DNA of 64,000 nucleotides from DATKMK01 sp035541895 (GTDB lineage: Bacteria; Desulfobacterota; Binatia; HRBIN30; JACQVA1), in the NCBI GenBank assembly GCA_035541895.1, contig DATKMK010000114.1:62001-126000 (forward strand), given 5' to 3'. The stretch's first letter is position 1. Each line of letters begins with the position of its first letter. Made by a program: the position numbers and the translations under genes. Positions 1-8,781 of the stretch are shown here, one piece after another. The notes beneath the pieces are model-generated. The model searched no databases, was not told where the DNA came from, and worked only from the letters and a program-made list of their open reading frames with translations.

Positions 1-2
1 TC

Positions 3-3000
3 GCGGAGATTACGACTCCAACATCCGGGGACGAAATCACGGCTCCGATCGACGTCATCGGCGCCGCTAGCGATGCAAACTTTCTCAAGTACGTGCTGGA
101 GTATGCACCCGCAGGTGTGGACAGGTTCACCGAACTCGCCAGCGGCACGGTACCCGTCAGTAACGGTAAGCTCGGTACGCTCGACCCCACGCTGCTGCTC
201 AACGACCTCTACACGCTCCGGCTCACCGTGTTCGATCGCGACGGCAACCAGGCGTCGGCCAGCGTCGGCGTCCAAGTCGCGCGCGAACAGAAAGTCGGAT
301 TGTTCGCGCTCGCGTTCCAAGATCTCAACGTTGGACTGGCCGGCTTGCCGGTCACCGTCACCCGCACCTACGACAGTCGAGATAAGAGCAGCGGGGATTT
401 CGGTGTCGGGTGGCGACTGGGAGTTCAGACCATCCGCATTCGCGCGAACCGCATACTTGGGAGCGGCTGGGTGCGCGCTCAGTCCGGTCCGGTCGTTTCC
501 CTCTTGGCGACTGACGAGCACCGGGTCTCTGTGACGTTGGCGGACGGCAAGATTGAAGAATTCGACATGCAACTATCGCCGACGGCCGGCTTCGGCTCGC
601 TCGATCTTACCTCGGTGATCGGCTTCGTCCCCCGTGCGGGAACGCTGGGGCACTTGGATGCGCTGGCCGGCAGCGACCTCCTGATTGTCAATGCGGGAGC
701 GGAGGACGAGTTGGTCGACGTGAACACGCTCAACACCTACAACCCGACCCTGTTCCGCTACACCGCGACCGACGGAACTCAGTTCGAGATCGATCCCGTG
801 GATGGGGTCAAGCGGATCATCGATCTCAACGCTAACACACTGACGTTTGGCCCGAGCGGCATCGTGCATTCGTCGGGAATCGGGGTTGCGTTCATCCGCG
901 ACTCTGCGGGGAGAATCACAGCGATCACCGATCCCGATGGTCAAACACGGCACTATGCCTACGATCTGAACGGCGATCTGGTCAGTTCGACCGATCAAGT
1001 CGGCAACACCACACGCTACTCGTACAACGGGAGTCATGGGCTGCTCGACATCCGCGATGCGCAGGGCAACCACGCGGTGCGGAGCGAGTACGATGCGGAC
1101 GGGCGGCTGGTCGCGACCGTCGACGCGCAGGGGCACCGCATCCAGTTGAGCCACGGTCTGGACACGATGCAGGAGGTGGTGACGGACCGGAACGGCAACG
1201 TCACCGTGTTCGAGTACGACGCCGTCGGCAATGTCGTCGCCAAGACCGATGCGCTGAGCAACCGCACCGAGTTCACCTACGATGCCCGCGGCAACGAGCT
1301 GACGGAGAAGGACGCGTTGGGCCGAGTCGCGGTCAAGACCTACGACACGCAGAACAACATCCTCAGCCGCACCGACTTCGACGGCAATACCACCACCTAC
1401 ACCTACAACGCGCGAAATCAGGTGCTGACACTGACCGATCCTGAAGGACACCGGACGGCCAACGTCTACGATGCGAACGGCAACCTCGTGCAATCAACCG
1501 ATCCTGAGGGTGGACTCACAACTCATAGCTACGACGCTTCGGGCAATCGGCTATCGACCACCGACGCGCTCGGCAACGTGACGACCTACGCTTATGACAC
1601 CTTTGGGCACCGGTCTTCTCAGACAGATCCGATGGGGCACGTCAGCTCCTTTACCTCGGACGCCAAGGGTAACGTGCTATCCCAGACCCGCACGCGAACA
1701 GTGCTGGGCGGCGGGGCGCAAACCCTCACGTCACTCTTTGTCTTCGACGGAGCCGGTCGGCTGACGAAAGTCACCGATGCTCTCGGGCACAATTTGTTGG
1801 CAACCTACGATCCATCAGGGAATGGGCAAAACGTCGCGACCGTCACCGATGCCGCGGGGCGAGTCACCAGCAAGGACTACGATTCGCGGGGCGAGTTGAT
1901 TCAGACCACCTTCGCCGACCGGTCGGCGAAAGTGTCCACCTACGACCCCGAGGGGCATATCGTCAGTCAGACCAACCGCGACGGACACGTCAGCGCATTC
2001 GACTACGACGCGCTCGGACGAATGATCAAGACCACGAACCCCGGCGGCAGCACGACCAGTCGCTCGGACGATGCCGTGGGTCGCGTGCTCTCCCAGACGG
2101 ACGAGCGAGGCCACGCCCTTACGTTCAGCTACGCGCCCAACCAACAGACGGTCACCGACGCCTTGGGCAACGCCACCGTCTACACGTTCGACGGCCGTGG
2201 CAATCGGATTGAAATGACGGATGCCCTCGGCCACACGACTCGCTACGAGCACGACAGCAAGGGCGATCTGAAGCAGACCGCCTTCCCGGATGGCTCGACC
2301 AAGACCGCGACCTTTGATGCGATGGGCCGAAAGATCACCGAAACCGATCAGGCCGGCAATACGACGCACCTTGGATACGATCCGCTCGGTCGGCTGAGCC
2401 GAGTGACCGACGCGGGCGGCGGCATCACGACATACGCCTACGACGAGGTCGGCAACCTCATCCAACAAACCGATGCCAACGGTCACGCCACCAAACTCGA
2501 ATACGATGAGCTCGGTCGATTGACTCGGCGCATTCGACCTCGCGGCCAACAAGAGACTTTTGGCTACGATGCCACCGGCAACGTGATCAGTCATACGGAC
2601 TTCAACGGCCACACCATCAACATGCTCTACGACAGCAATGACCGCCTGATCCGCAAGACCCTTCCCGGCGGCGGCGCGGTGCCGTTTGCATATTCGTCCG
2701 AGGGGCTGCGGACTCAGGCGGGCGGTGACTTGGACCTCTACGATGCGCGGGGCCAGGTGGTGCAAGAGACCAAGGCCTCGACCGAGGTGATCGCATACGC
2801 CTACGACGCGGCAGGGAATCGGACGTCCGTTACCACCACGCAGGGGACTACGACTTACGCGTACGACGACCTCAATCGGATGGTGAGTGTCAGCGATGCT
2901 ACCGGCGAGACGACGTACACCTATGATGCCGTCGGCAATCTCGCGAGCAAGACCACACCCAATGGCGTCACGACGGTGTACACCTACGACACCCTCAACC

Positions 3001-4796
3001 GTCTCACCCAGGTCAGCAACACCGGACCCGGAGGCCTCATCTCCTCATACACCTACACTCTGGGACCGGCCGGCAATCGGTTGAAGGTCGTGGAGGACGG
3101 ACCAGCCACCACCGGGCGGACGGTGACCTACGCGTATGACGTGCTTTACCGCCTCACCCAGGAAACCATCGATGAAGTCGGCACCGTGAACGACGTGACC
3201 ATCTCGTACACGTACGACGCCGTCGGCAACCGCCGCACCAAGACCACAGTGCATGGAACCGAGACCACCGAGGTCCGGTACACCTACGATGAGAACGATC
3301 GACTGCTGAGTGAAACCACAACCGTGGCCATTGCGCAGAGCATGCCGGGGAGCGGGATTCGGTATGCGCTGACTGCGTACGCGTTCTCGCCGTTCTTGGC
3401 CGGTGCCGTCTCGCTCGGGGGGGCGTGGCGGCGACGGAACCCGATGGGGCGGCGCGCACGGCGTCGGTTCCGGTTCCGCAGCCTCGTCGCGCTCACGCTG
3501 GTTGCGACCCAGGTATGCGTGCCGTCGATTGCGCACGCCGGACTGGTAGATCAATTCGGCCCGCGCGCCGCGCCGACGCAACCGACCCAGTCAACCCTCA
3601 TATACACGTACGACAACAACGGTAACACGCTCAGTCGCAGCGATGGGACGCACACCGACACATATACCTACGACGCCGAGAGTCGGCTGATTGCGGCTGA
3701 TGTCCAACTCGGACCAAACCCGGGTCTGGTCAGTTACACCTACGACGCCGACGGCATGCGAACCAGCCGGACGGCGAGTGGGGTGACCACGACCTACTTG
3801 GTGGATAAGCACTGGACCGCCGGCACGCCCGCGTCGTGTCGACACCATTGCGGCGGCGGCGAACCGCTGCCTCAGGTGCTCGTGGAGACAGCCGGGTCAT
3901 CCATCACCACGTACAGTTACGGTTTGGAACTGATCAACCAAACGCAGTCCGGAGTCGGGGCCCGCTTCTATCAATTCGACGGACAGGGCTCGACGCGTCA
4001 GTTAGTCACCCCGGCTGGGGCGGTGAGCGATGCGTACACCTACGACGCCTTCGGGGTGTTGTTGGCGTCGACCGGAACGACGCCGAACGCGTACCTCTAT
4101 GACGGTGAACAGCTCGATGCGAACGTTGGCTTCTACTATCTGCGAGCGCGCTACTACAATCAGGCAAACGGTCGGTTCCTAACGACGGATCCCGAAGAAG
4201 GTAGCCCCTTCGATCCGATTTCCCTGCACCGCTACCTGTACGCCAACGCCGACCCGGTCAACCATGCCGATCCGTCAGGCCGCGCGACGTTGGCCGAAGC
4301 GGTGGTTAGCTTGGCAATCGAGGGAATCATCGTCTTTGCGCTCTCGACACTTATTGGGCGTTCTCCCCAGGAAGCCGCCAGGGACGCTGCAGAGGCGGTA
4401 GCGATCACCGCCTTGTTGGTTTATGGCTTGCCCGCTCTGCTGGCCGCAATCGGCGCCATCGGCGGCGCCACCACGGCGGCGGCGTTGGGGGAAGGAGCGG
4501 GAGCGTTGAAGCTGATTCGGGCGCTCGCGAGTGAGGACGAGATCGTTGCCATCCTCAACAATCTCAAGAAATTCAGGCGGCTCGACAACCTCCCGGCGCC
4601 GATCAGAGCGGCGGTGAGGGAGGTCATCGAGCAGGCGCCGGGTGCCTTCTGCAAAGCGAAGAGCGTGCTCGCGAACGCACGCACATTCAACGGTATTCCC
4701 GGTCTTGAAGGCGTAACGTTGACACCGGCGTTGCTGAAGACCCTGCTAGAGACACTCGATACGATCATTAAGATTGCAGGGCTCGCCTGCCCGTGA
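3..4796 (+). CDS. RHS/YD-repeat protein with variable C-terminal tip (5' partial)
   Basis: The frame is open to the left edge of the window, so the N-terminus is missing; 1597 residues are visible. From about nt 900 to 4100 it consists of YD repeats of the form TYDAxGN...TDALGN, which in RHS proteins build a beta-cage shell. At nt 4090-4290 is an RHS core hallmark (YLYDGEQLDANVGFYYLRAR, then GRFLTTDPEEG and a PVNHADPSG end). After this the last ~170 residues are unrelated: two hydrophobic helical stretches, then a charged helical segment, the position where polymorphic toxins carry their effector domain. No toxin family was recognised and no immunity-like ORF follows on the same strand. The YD array is interrupted at about nt 3335-3595 by a segment with two hydrophobic stretches flanking an Arg-rich stretch. 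Probable role: surface or secreted protein for intercellular competition or adhesion (inference). Confidence 0.9.
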   Translation, partial: AEITTPTSGDEITAPIDVIGAASDANFLKYVLEYAPAGVDRFTELASGTVPVSNGKLGTLDPTLLLNDLYTLRLTVFDRDGNQASASVGVQVAREQKVGLFALAFQDLNVGLAGLPVTVTRTYDSRDKSSGDFGVGWRLGVQTIRIRANRILGSGWVRAQSGPVVSLLATDEHRVSVTLADGKIEEFDMQLSPTAGFGSLDLTSVIGFVPRAGTLGHLDALAGSDLLIVNAGAEDELVDVNTLNTYNPTLFRYTATDGTQFEIDPVDGVKRIIDLNANTLTFGPSGIVHSSGIGVAFIRDSAGRITAITDPDGQTRHYAYDLNGDLVSSTDQVGNTTRYSYNGSHGLLDIRDAQGNHAVRSEYDADGRLVATVDAQGHRIQLSHGLDTMQEVVTDRNGNVTVFEYDAVGNVVAKTDALSNRTEFTYDARGNELTEKDALGRVAVKTYDTQNNILSRTDFDGNTTTYTYNARNQVLTLTDPEGHRTANVYDANGNLVQSTDPEGGLTTHSYDASGNRLSTTDALGNVTTYAYDTFGHRSSQTDPMGHVSSFTSDAKGNVLSQTRTRTVLGGGAQTLTSLFVFDGAGRLTKVTDALGHNLLATYDPSGNGQNVATVTDAAGRVTSKDYDSRGELIQTTFADRSAKVSTYDPEGHIVSQTNRDGHVSAFDYDALGRMIKTTNPGGSTTSRSDDAVGRVLSQTDERGHALTFSYAPNQQTVTDALGNATVYTFDGRGNRIEMTDALGHTTRYEHDSKGDLKQTAFPDGSTKTATFDAMGRKITETDQAGNTTHLGYDPLGRLSRVTDAGGGITTYAYDEVGNLIQQTDANGHATKLEYDELGRLTRRIRPRGQQETFGYDATGNVISHTDFNGHTINMLYDSNDRLIRKTLPGGGAVPFAYSSEGLRTQAGGDLDLYDARGQVVQETKASTEVIAYAYDAAGNRTSVTTTQGTTTYAYDDLNRMVSVSDATGETTYTYDAVGNLASKTTPNGVTTVYTYDTLNRLTQVSNTGPGGLISSYTYTLGPAGNRLKVVEDGPATTGRTVTYAYDVLYRLTQETIDEVGTVNDVTISYTYDAVGNRRTKTTVHGTETTEVRYTYDENDRLLSETTTVAIAQSMPGSGIRYALTAYAFSPFLAGAVSLGGAWRRRNPMGRRARRRFRFRSLVALTLVATQVCVPSIAHAGLVDQFGPRAAPTQPTQSTLIYTYDNNGNTLSRSDGTHTDTYTYDAESRLIAADVQLGPNPGLVSYTYDADGMRTSRTASGVTTTYLVDKHWTAGTPASCRHHCGGGEPLPQVLVETAGSSITTYSYGLELINQTQSGVGARFYQFDGQGSTRQLVTPAGAVSDAYTYDAFGVLLASTGTTPNAYLYDGEQLDANVGFYYLRARYYNQANGRFLTTDPEEGSPFDPISLHRYLYANADPVNHADPSGRATLAEAVVSLAIEGIIVFALSTLIGRSPQEAARDAAEAVAITALLVYGLPALLAAIGAIGGATTAAALGEGAGALKLIRALASEDEIVAILNNLKKFRRLDNLPAPIRAAVREVIEQAPGAFCKAKSVLANARTFNGIPGLEGVTLTPALLKTLLETLDTIIKIAGLACP

Positions 4797-4906
4797 CGAG
4801 TGCGGCCGGCGGTCTGGGCGCGCGTGCGCAACGGGGCCGCCGAGACCGACGCGGAGCGATCGAAAGAGCTGAACGCAACTGCTCGCGAAGTTGTTCGGGT
4901 GCGTTT

Positions 4907-6358
4907 CTATGCAGCCCCGGCGCGTGCATCCGCGCCGGCGTTCTTCCGATTGCGCATCGCGCCGAGGAATTGTCCCGCCTCGCTCAGCATGCGCTTGCGC
5001 TCATCGGAGCTGCGGAGCATCTTCTTCACCGCTTTGAAGATGTACTGCGGCCGGAAATAGTACCGTTTGTAGAAGCGCTCGACCGCGGCGAAGATCTCGT
5101 CGCCGGAAATTTCCGGATAGCTCACCGTGCAACGCTGGTAGCCGGCTTCGTCGTTGTAGATGTCCTGCACCAGGAAGCCGTGATCCTTGACGTAGTCGTA
5201 GAAGTGCGTGCCGGGGTAGGGTGACGCGAGCGAGACCTGCAAGGTCTCCGGATTCATCTCGCGCGCGAACTGGATCGACTGCTCGATGGTCTCGCGGGTC
5301 TCGCCCGGCAGGCCGACGATGAACGTGCCGTGGATCAGAATGCCAAGGTCGTGGCAGTCCTTGGTGAATCGGCGCGCACGCTCGGTGCTGACGCCTTTCT
5401 TGATGTTCTTGAGGATCTGATCGTTGCCCGATTCGTAGCCGACGACGAACAACCGCAGGCCACCGTCCTTCATCACCTTGAGCGTCTCGCGATCGACGTT
5501 GGCGCGCGAGTTGGTCGACCAACACAAGTTGAGCGGCTTCAGCAGCTCGGCGATCTTGCGTGCGCGCGGCGGATCGGCGGTGAAGGTGTCGTCGTCGAAG
5601 AAGATCTCCTTCATCTGCGGAAAGAGTCGTTTCATCTCCTTCACTTCTTCGAAGACGTTCTCCGGGCTGCGCGTGCGGTACGAGTGGCCGGTTGTCACCT
5701 GTGGCCACAAGCAGAACGTGCAGCGCGCCGGACAACCACGACCGGTGTAGAGCGAGACGTACGGGTACTGGCAGTACGGGCTGTTGTACTTGAGATAGTC
5801 GAGATCGCGCGCATAGATCTGGGTGGCGAAGGGGAGCTTGTCGAGGTCGCCGCCATCCAGCGGCAAGCGTTCCGGGTTGTGGCGGATCTCGCCGTCGACG
5901 CGATAGCTGAGGTTGGGAATTTCCTTCCAATCGACGCCGAATGCGACGTCGCGCATGGCGTAGTCGAACTCTTTGCGCGCGATTAGGTCGATCGCCGCCG
6001 ACGCTTTCAGCGATGCGTCCGGTTGCGCGGTGACGTGGCCGCCGACGAAGGCGATGAGACAGTTCGGGTTCTCCCCCTTGATCATCTCGGCGGTGCGACA
6101 ATCGAGCTTGAACGACGGCGTGCTGGTGTGCAGCACGACGAAGTCGTACTCCTTGGCGATGGCAACGGTTTGAGCTTGGTTGATGTGCTCGGGTGGCGCG
6201 TCGAGCAACCGGCTGTTCGGCACCATACCCGCGGGATACGCGAGCCAGGTCGGATACCAGAACGACCATACTTCGCGCGTGGCCTGGTAGCGGGAACCCG
6301 CGCCGCCGTCGAAGTCGTCGTATGAAGGCGGGTTCAGAAATAGCGTCTTCATGCTCAT
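4907..6358 (-). CDS. hpnJ: HpnJ-like B12-binding radical SAM protein
   Basis: This 483-aa protein has an N-terminal cobalamin-binding-like domain (starts MSMKTLFLNPPS; GGHVTAQPDASLKASAAIDL near residues 105-125) and a radical SAM domain. The cluster is TGRGCPARCTFCLWPQ, i.e. CX3CX2C, the 4Fe-4S/SAM signature; CTFCLWPQ, FFDDDTF and HGTFIVGLPGET are as I remember HpnJ. HpnJ proteins are associated with hopanoid side-chain (cyclitol ether) formation. The start has a GGGAG motif about 8 nt upstream; a second ATG lies two codons downstream. It is transcribed divergently from the Omp85-like gene, and no other hopanoid gene is in the window, so the substrate cannot be confirmed by context. Alternative: a paralogous B12-radical SAM enzyme with another substrate. 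Confidence 0.8.
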   Translation of the reverse strand: MSMKTLFLNPPSYDDFDGGAGSRYQATREVWSFWYPTWLAYPAGMVPNSRLLDAPPEHINQAQTVAIAKEYDFVVLHTSTPSFKLDCRTAEMIKGENPNCLIAFVGGHVTAQPDASLKASAAIDLIARKEFDYAMRDVAFGVDWKEIPNLSYRVDGEIRHNPERLPLDGGDLDKLPFATQIYARDLDYLKYNSPYCQYPYVSLYTGRGCPARCTFCLWPQVTTGHSYRTRSPENVFEEVKEMKRLFPQMKEIFFDDDTFTADPPRARKIAELLKPLNLCWSTNSRANVDRETLKVMKDGGLRLFVVGYESGNDQILKNIKKGVSTERARRFTKDCHDLGILIHGTFIVGLPGETRETIEQSIQFAREMNPETLQVSLASPYPGTHFYDYVKDHGFLVQDIYNDEAGYQRCTVSYPEISGDEIFAAVERFYKRYYFRPQYIFKAVKKMLRSSDERKRMLSEAGQFLGAMRNRKNAGADARAGAA

Positions 6359-6483
6359 TGCCCCACTCCCCTCTGCCGATTGAGGTTGAAGAGTATCTGC
6401 GGGCTAGCGTGAAAGCAAGGCAATGCTCCACGCCCCCGTCCGCAGCTTCCGTTGGGTTTTCGCTTGTGCTTTGGGATTGTGAC

Positions 6484-7722
6484 ATGTCGCCGAGGTTCGC
6501 CCGAGTCGCCGGTGTGATCGCCACGGTCGCGCTCGCTGCGATCATCGCCACACCCGTTCGGGGCTTCATCAGCCTCGGAGACAATCGGACCTTGATTCCG
6601 GTCCCGGAGATCATCACCGACCCCAACGAGGGCGAGACGTTCGGGATCCTCGCGGTGGTCATGAACACCAACGACACCCAGGACATTCGCAGCTTCATTG
6701 CACCGGACGTGCGCTACAACCACATCACGGGCTGGTATCCGACGTTCCGGTTCTACAGCTATCCCAGCGACAAACAGAAGTTCACCCTGCAGGCGGGCAA
6801 AGCAACCACCATCGGCGAGAACTTCGAGGGCACGTACGACGGCGAACGTCTCCTCGACGGGTGGCTCGACGCGCATTTCCGGGCGTTCCACGAGAACGAT
6901 CCGTTCGAGCGCTTCTTCGGTTTCGGCAACAGCACCGTCGACGCCGCCGAAACCAACTATACCGGCGATACGACGATTCTGCTGGCCGGGCTCGCCGTGA
7001 ATCTGCCGCTTCACCTGCAGGTGGGAACGCAGATCCGCGTGCGTGACGAACGCATCCGCAAAGGCGGAGTCGACTCCGTCGCCCAGCTCGTTGCGAGTCC
7101 GAGCTATGCCGGTACACCGGGGCTCAGCCCGACCACGATTGTCGGCCAACGGTTCAGCATCGACTACGACAGCCGCGACGCCAGTGCGATCGCGACCGAA
7201 GGCAGCCTGGCCCTGGCCGGCATCGAGATCGTCGACGAGGCGCTCGGCAGCTCCGCCTCGTACGTGAAGTACACGCTCGAAGGTCGCTCGTTCCAGCCGC
7301 TCCGACGCGACAAAGCCTTCATTTTGGCCATGCAAGGCGTGCTCGATTACATCGAGGGCGGCGACCGGGCGCCGTTTTACGACCGCAGCGCGCTCGGCGG
7401 CATGCGCAGTCTGCGCGGGTTCGGCAGCAGCCGCTTCATCGACAATCACCGGTGCTTCGTGCGCGGCGAGTTGCGCAGCAACGTCTGGGAGCCGCAATTT
7501 CTGACGGATCAGTTCAACGTGCGCGGCCACATCGAATTGGCGCCGTTTCTCGAGATGGGGCGCGTATTCAATACCTCGCGCACGTTTCCGCTCTCCGACC
7601 CCCACGTCGACGGCGGCGTTGGACTGCGCGCCGTCGTGGCGCCGCAAGTGGTGGCCTACGTCGACTTCGGCACCAGCGGCAGCGGCCCGAGCGTGTTTAC
7701 GGGGGTGGACTATCCGTTTTGA
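6484..7722 (+). CDS. Omp85/surface-antigen (D15) family outer-membrane barrel protein
   Basis: 412 aa with an N-terminal signal peptide (MSPRFARVAGVIATVALAAI, probable cleavage after the hydrophobic stretch). The body is rich in alternating beta-strand patterns, contains the Omp85 lid-lock motif GGMRSLRGFGSSRF near residue 305, and ends in an aromatic residue (GVDYPF), as outer-membrane barrels do. It is about half the length of BamA and shows no POTRA repeats, so it resembles the short 'BamA/TamA family' barrels of unknown substrate. The start was chosen at the signal peptide; the open frame continues upstream, but that part overlaps the divergent radical SAM gene and is low-complexity. The stop codon abuts a heptad-repeat element. 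Confidence 0.8.
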   Translation: MSPRFARVAGVIATVALAAIIATPVRGFISLGDNRTLIPVPEIITDPNEGETFGILAVVMNTNDTQDIRSFIAPDVRYNHITGWYPTFRFYSYPSDKQKFTLQAGKATTIGENFEGTYDGERLLDGWLDAHFRAFHENDPFERFFGFGNSTVDAAETNYTGDTTILLAGLAVNLPLHLQVGTQIRVRDERIRKGGVDSVAQLVASPSYAGTPGLSPTTIVGQRFSIDYDSRDASAIATEGSLALAGIEIVDEALGSSASYVKYTLEGRSFQPLRRDKAFILAMQGVLDYIEGGDRAPFYDRSALGGMRSLRGFGSSRFIDNHRCFVRGELRSNVWEPQFLTDQFNVRGHIELAPFLEMGRVFNTSRTFPLSDPHVDGGVGLRAVVAPQVVAYVDFGTSGSGPSVFTGVDYPF

Positions 7723-7806
7723 GTGAATCGTGAGTGGTGAGTCGTGAGCGGCCGGAATTCTCGTCTGTTGACCGTCCGACGCACCGTTCACGACTCACGA
7801 CTCACC
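7723..7806. repeat. GTGANNN heptad-repeat element, inverted arms, at a convergent gene junction
   Basis: The left arm (7723-7751) reads as consecutive 7-mers starting GTGA (GTGAATC, GTGAGTG, GTGAGTC, GTGAGCG). The right arm (about 7780-7806) is the inverse (GACTCAC repeated). The arms can pair, so the element could act as a bidirectional terminator between the Omp85 gene and the Gfo/Idh gene. The stop codon of the latter lies inside the right arm. Confidence 0.75.
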
Positions 7807-8781
7807 ATCCTCTGCCGCTTCCAGCAACTCGACGACGCGCGCCGAGTATTCGCCGGCGCTGGGTGCGGGGACGCCGGTCTGGACCGAGCGGACGAACGCT
7901 TCGGCGGCGAGGGCCAACGGCTCTTCGTCGCCGCCTTTGATTTCTTCCGACGGTTTGAAGTTCGAGATCGGCACGACGTTGTCCTTCACGGCGGCCGGAT
8001 CGGCGATCGTGTAGTCGAAGAAGGTGAGCTTGCGCTGGCCGAAGCGGCCTTCGAACTGCAGCATGCCGCCCGAGCCGACGGCGACCACGCTGGCGGCTTT
8101 CACCGGCGAGAGCCAGCTCAGATACACATGCGCCGAGACGCCGTCGCTCAAGCGAATGGTGGCCACGCACATATCGGCCAGGCCGGGCTGCAGGTAGATG
8201 AACTGCTCGACTCGAATCGCTGCCACCTCCGCCGGCGCGAGGTAGCGCAAGATCGACAGGTCGTGCGGCGCTGAATTCCACCACACGTTCGAGTCGCGGC
8301 GGACGCGTCCCATGCCCAGCCGCTCGAACGATAAGTGATACAGCCGCCCCAGCCGCCCCGCGGTGATCCATTCCTTCGCACGCTGAATCAGAGGATCGTA
8401 CAGAAAGGTCTCGTCGACGAACAAGGTGACGTGATTCGCGCGCGCGAGATCGACCAGCTCGCGCCCCTCTGAGGCGCGCAGCGCGAGCGGCTTCTCGACC
8501 CAGCAGTGCTTCCCAGCGCGTAGCGCCTGTCGCGCCACCTCGAAGTGCGTGGACGGTGGGGTGGCGACGGCGACGGTGTTGATCGCCGGATCGGCGCACA
8601 GCGCCTCGGCGCGATCGTAGACGTGGACGGCGTCGCCCAACGATTTCGCGGCGACTTCGCGTTGCGCGGCGATGCCGTCGCACACCGCGACGATGCGCGC
8701 GCCCGCCGTGCCACCGAACGTCCGCATCAAGTTGCCACCCCAATAGCCCAAGCCGATGAGGCCAATTTGGAGGTCGGTCAC
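7795..8781 (-). CDS. Gfo/Idh/MocA-family NAD(P)-dependent sugar dehydrogenase (GnnA/WlbA-like)
   Basis: 328 aa. The Rossmann motif IGLIGLGYWGGNLMR is at the N-terminus and the family's catalytic/cofactor signature EKPLAL near residue 100. Start: GTG at 8781 with AGGAG 6 nt upstream, overlapping the stop of the preceding glycosyltransferase by 4 nt (GTGA); this fits better than the long in-frame upstream extension, which lies wholly inside that gene. It is the last gene of the arn operon. Together with the DegT aminotransferase two genes upstream it recalls GnnA/GnnB or WlbA/WlbE pairs, which oxidise C3 of a UDP-sugar and then aminate it (known for those families; the substrate here is inferred). 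The final codons GES-stop come from the heptad repeat. Confidence 0.85.
   Translation of the reverse strand: MTDLQIGLIGLGYWGGNLMRTFGGTAGARIVAVCDGIAAQREVAAKSLGDAVHVYDRAEALCADPAINTVAVATPPSTHFEVARQALRAGKHCWVEKPLALRASEGRELVDLARANHVTLFVDETFLYDPLIQRAKEWITAGRLGRLYHLSFERLGMGRVRRDSNVWWNSAPHDLSILRYLAPAEVAAIRVEQFIYLQPGLADMCVATIRLSDGVSAHVYLSWLSPVKAASVVAVGSGGMLQFEGRFGQRKLTFFDYTIADPAAVKDNVVPISNFKPSEEIKGGDEEPLALAAEAFVRSVQTGVPAPSAGEYSARVVELLEAAEDGES

Noticed and set aside
900..4100. The YD array as a DNA tandem repeat or mobile element
   Set aside because: Repeats are at protein level in a continuous reading frame and diverge at DNA level.
5001..6698. 565-aa open frame on the minus strand overlapping the radical SAM gene
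   Set aside because: Arg/His-rich shadow frame of the GC-rich hpnJ-like gene; no domain motif.
6355..7791. 478-aa open frame antisense to the Omp85-like gene
   Set aside because: Composition is a mirror of the barrel gene and includes the heptad repeat; no recognisable fold.
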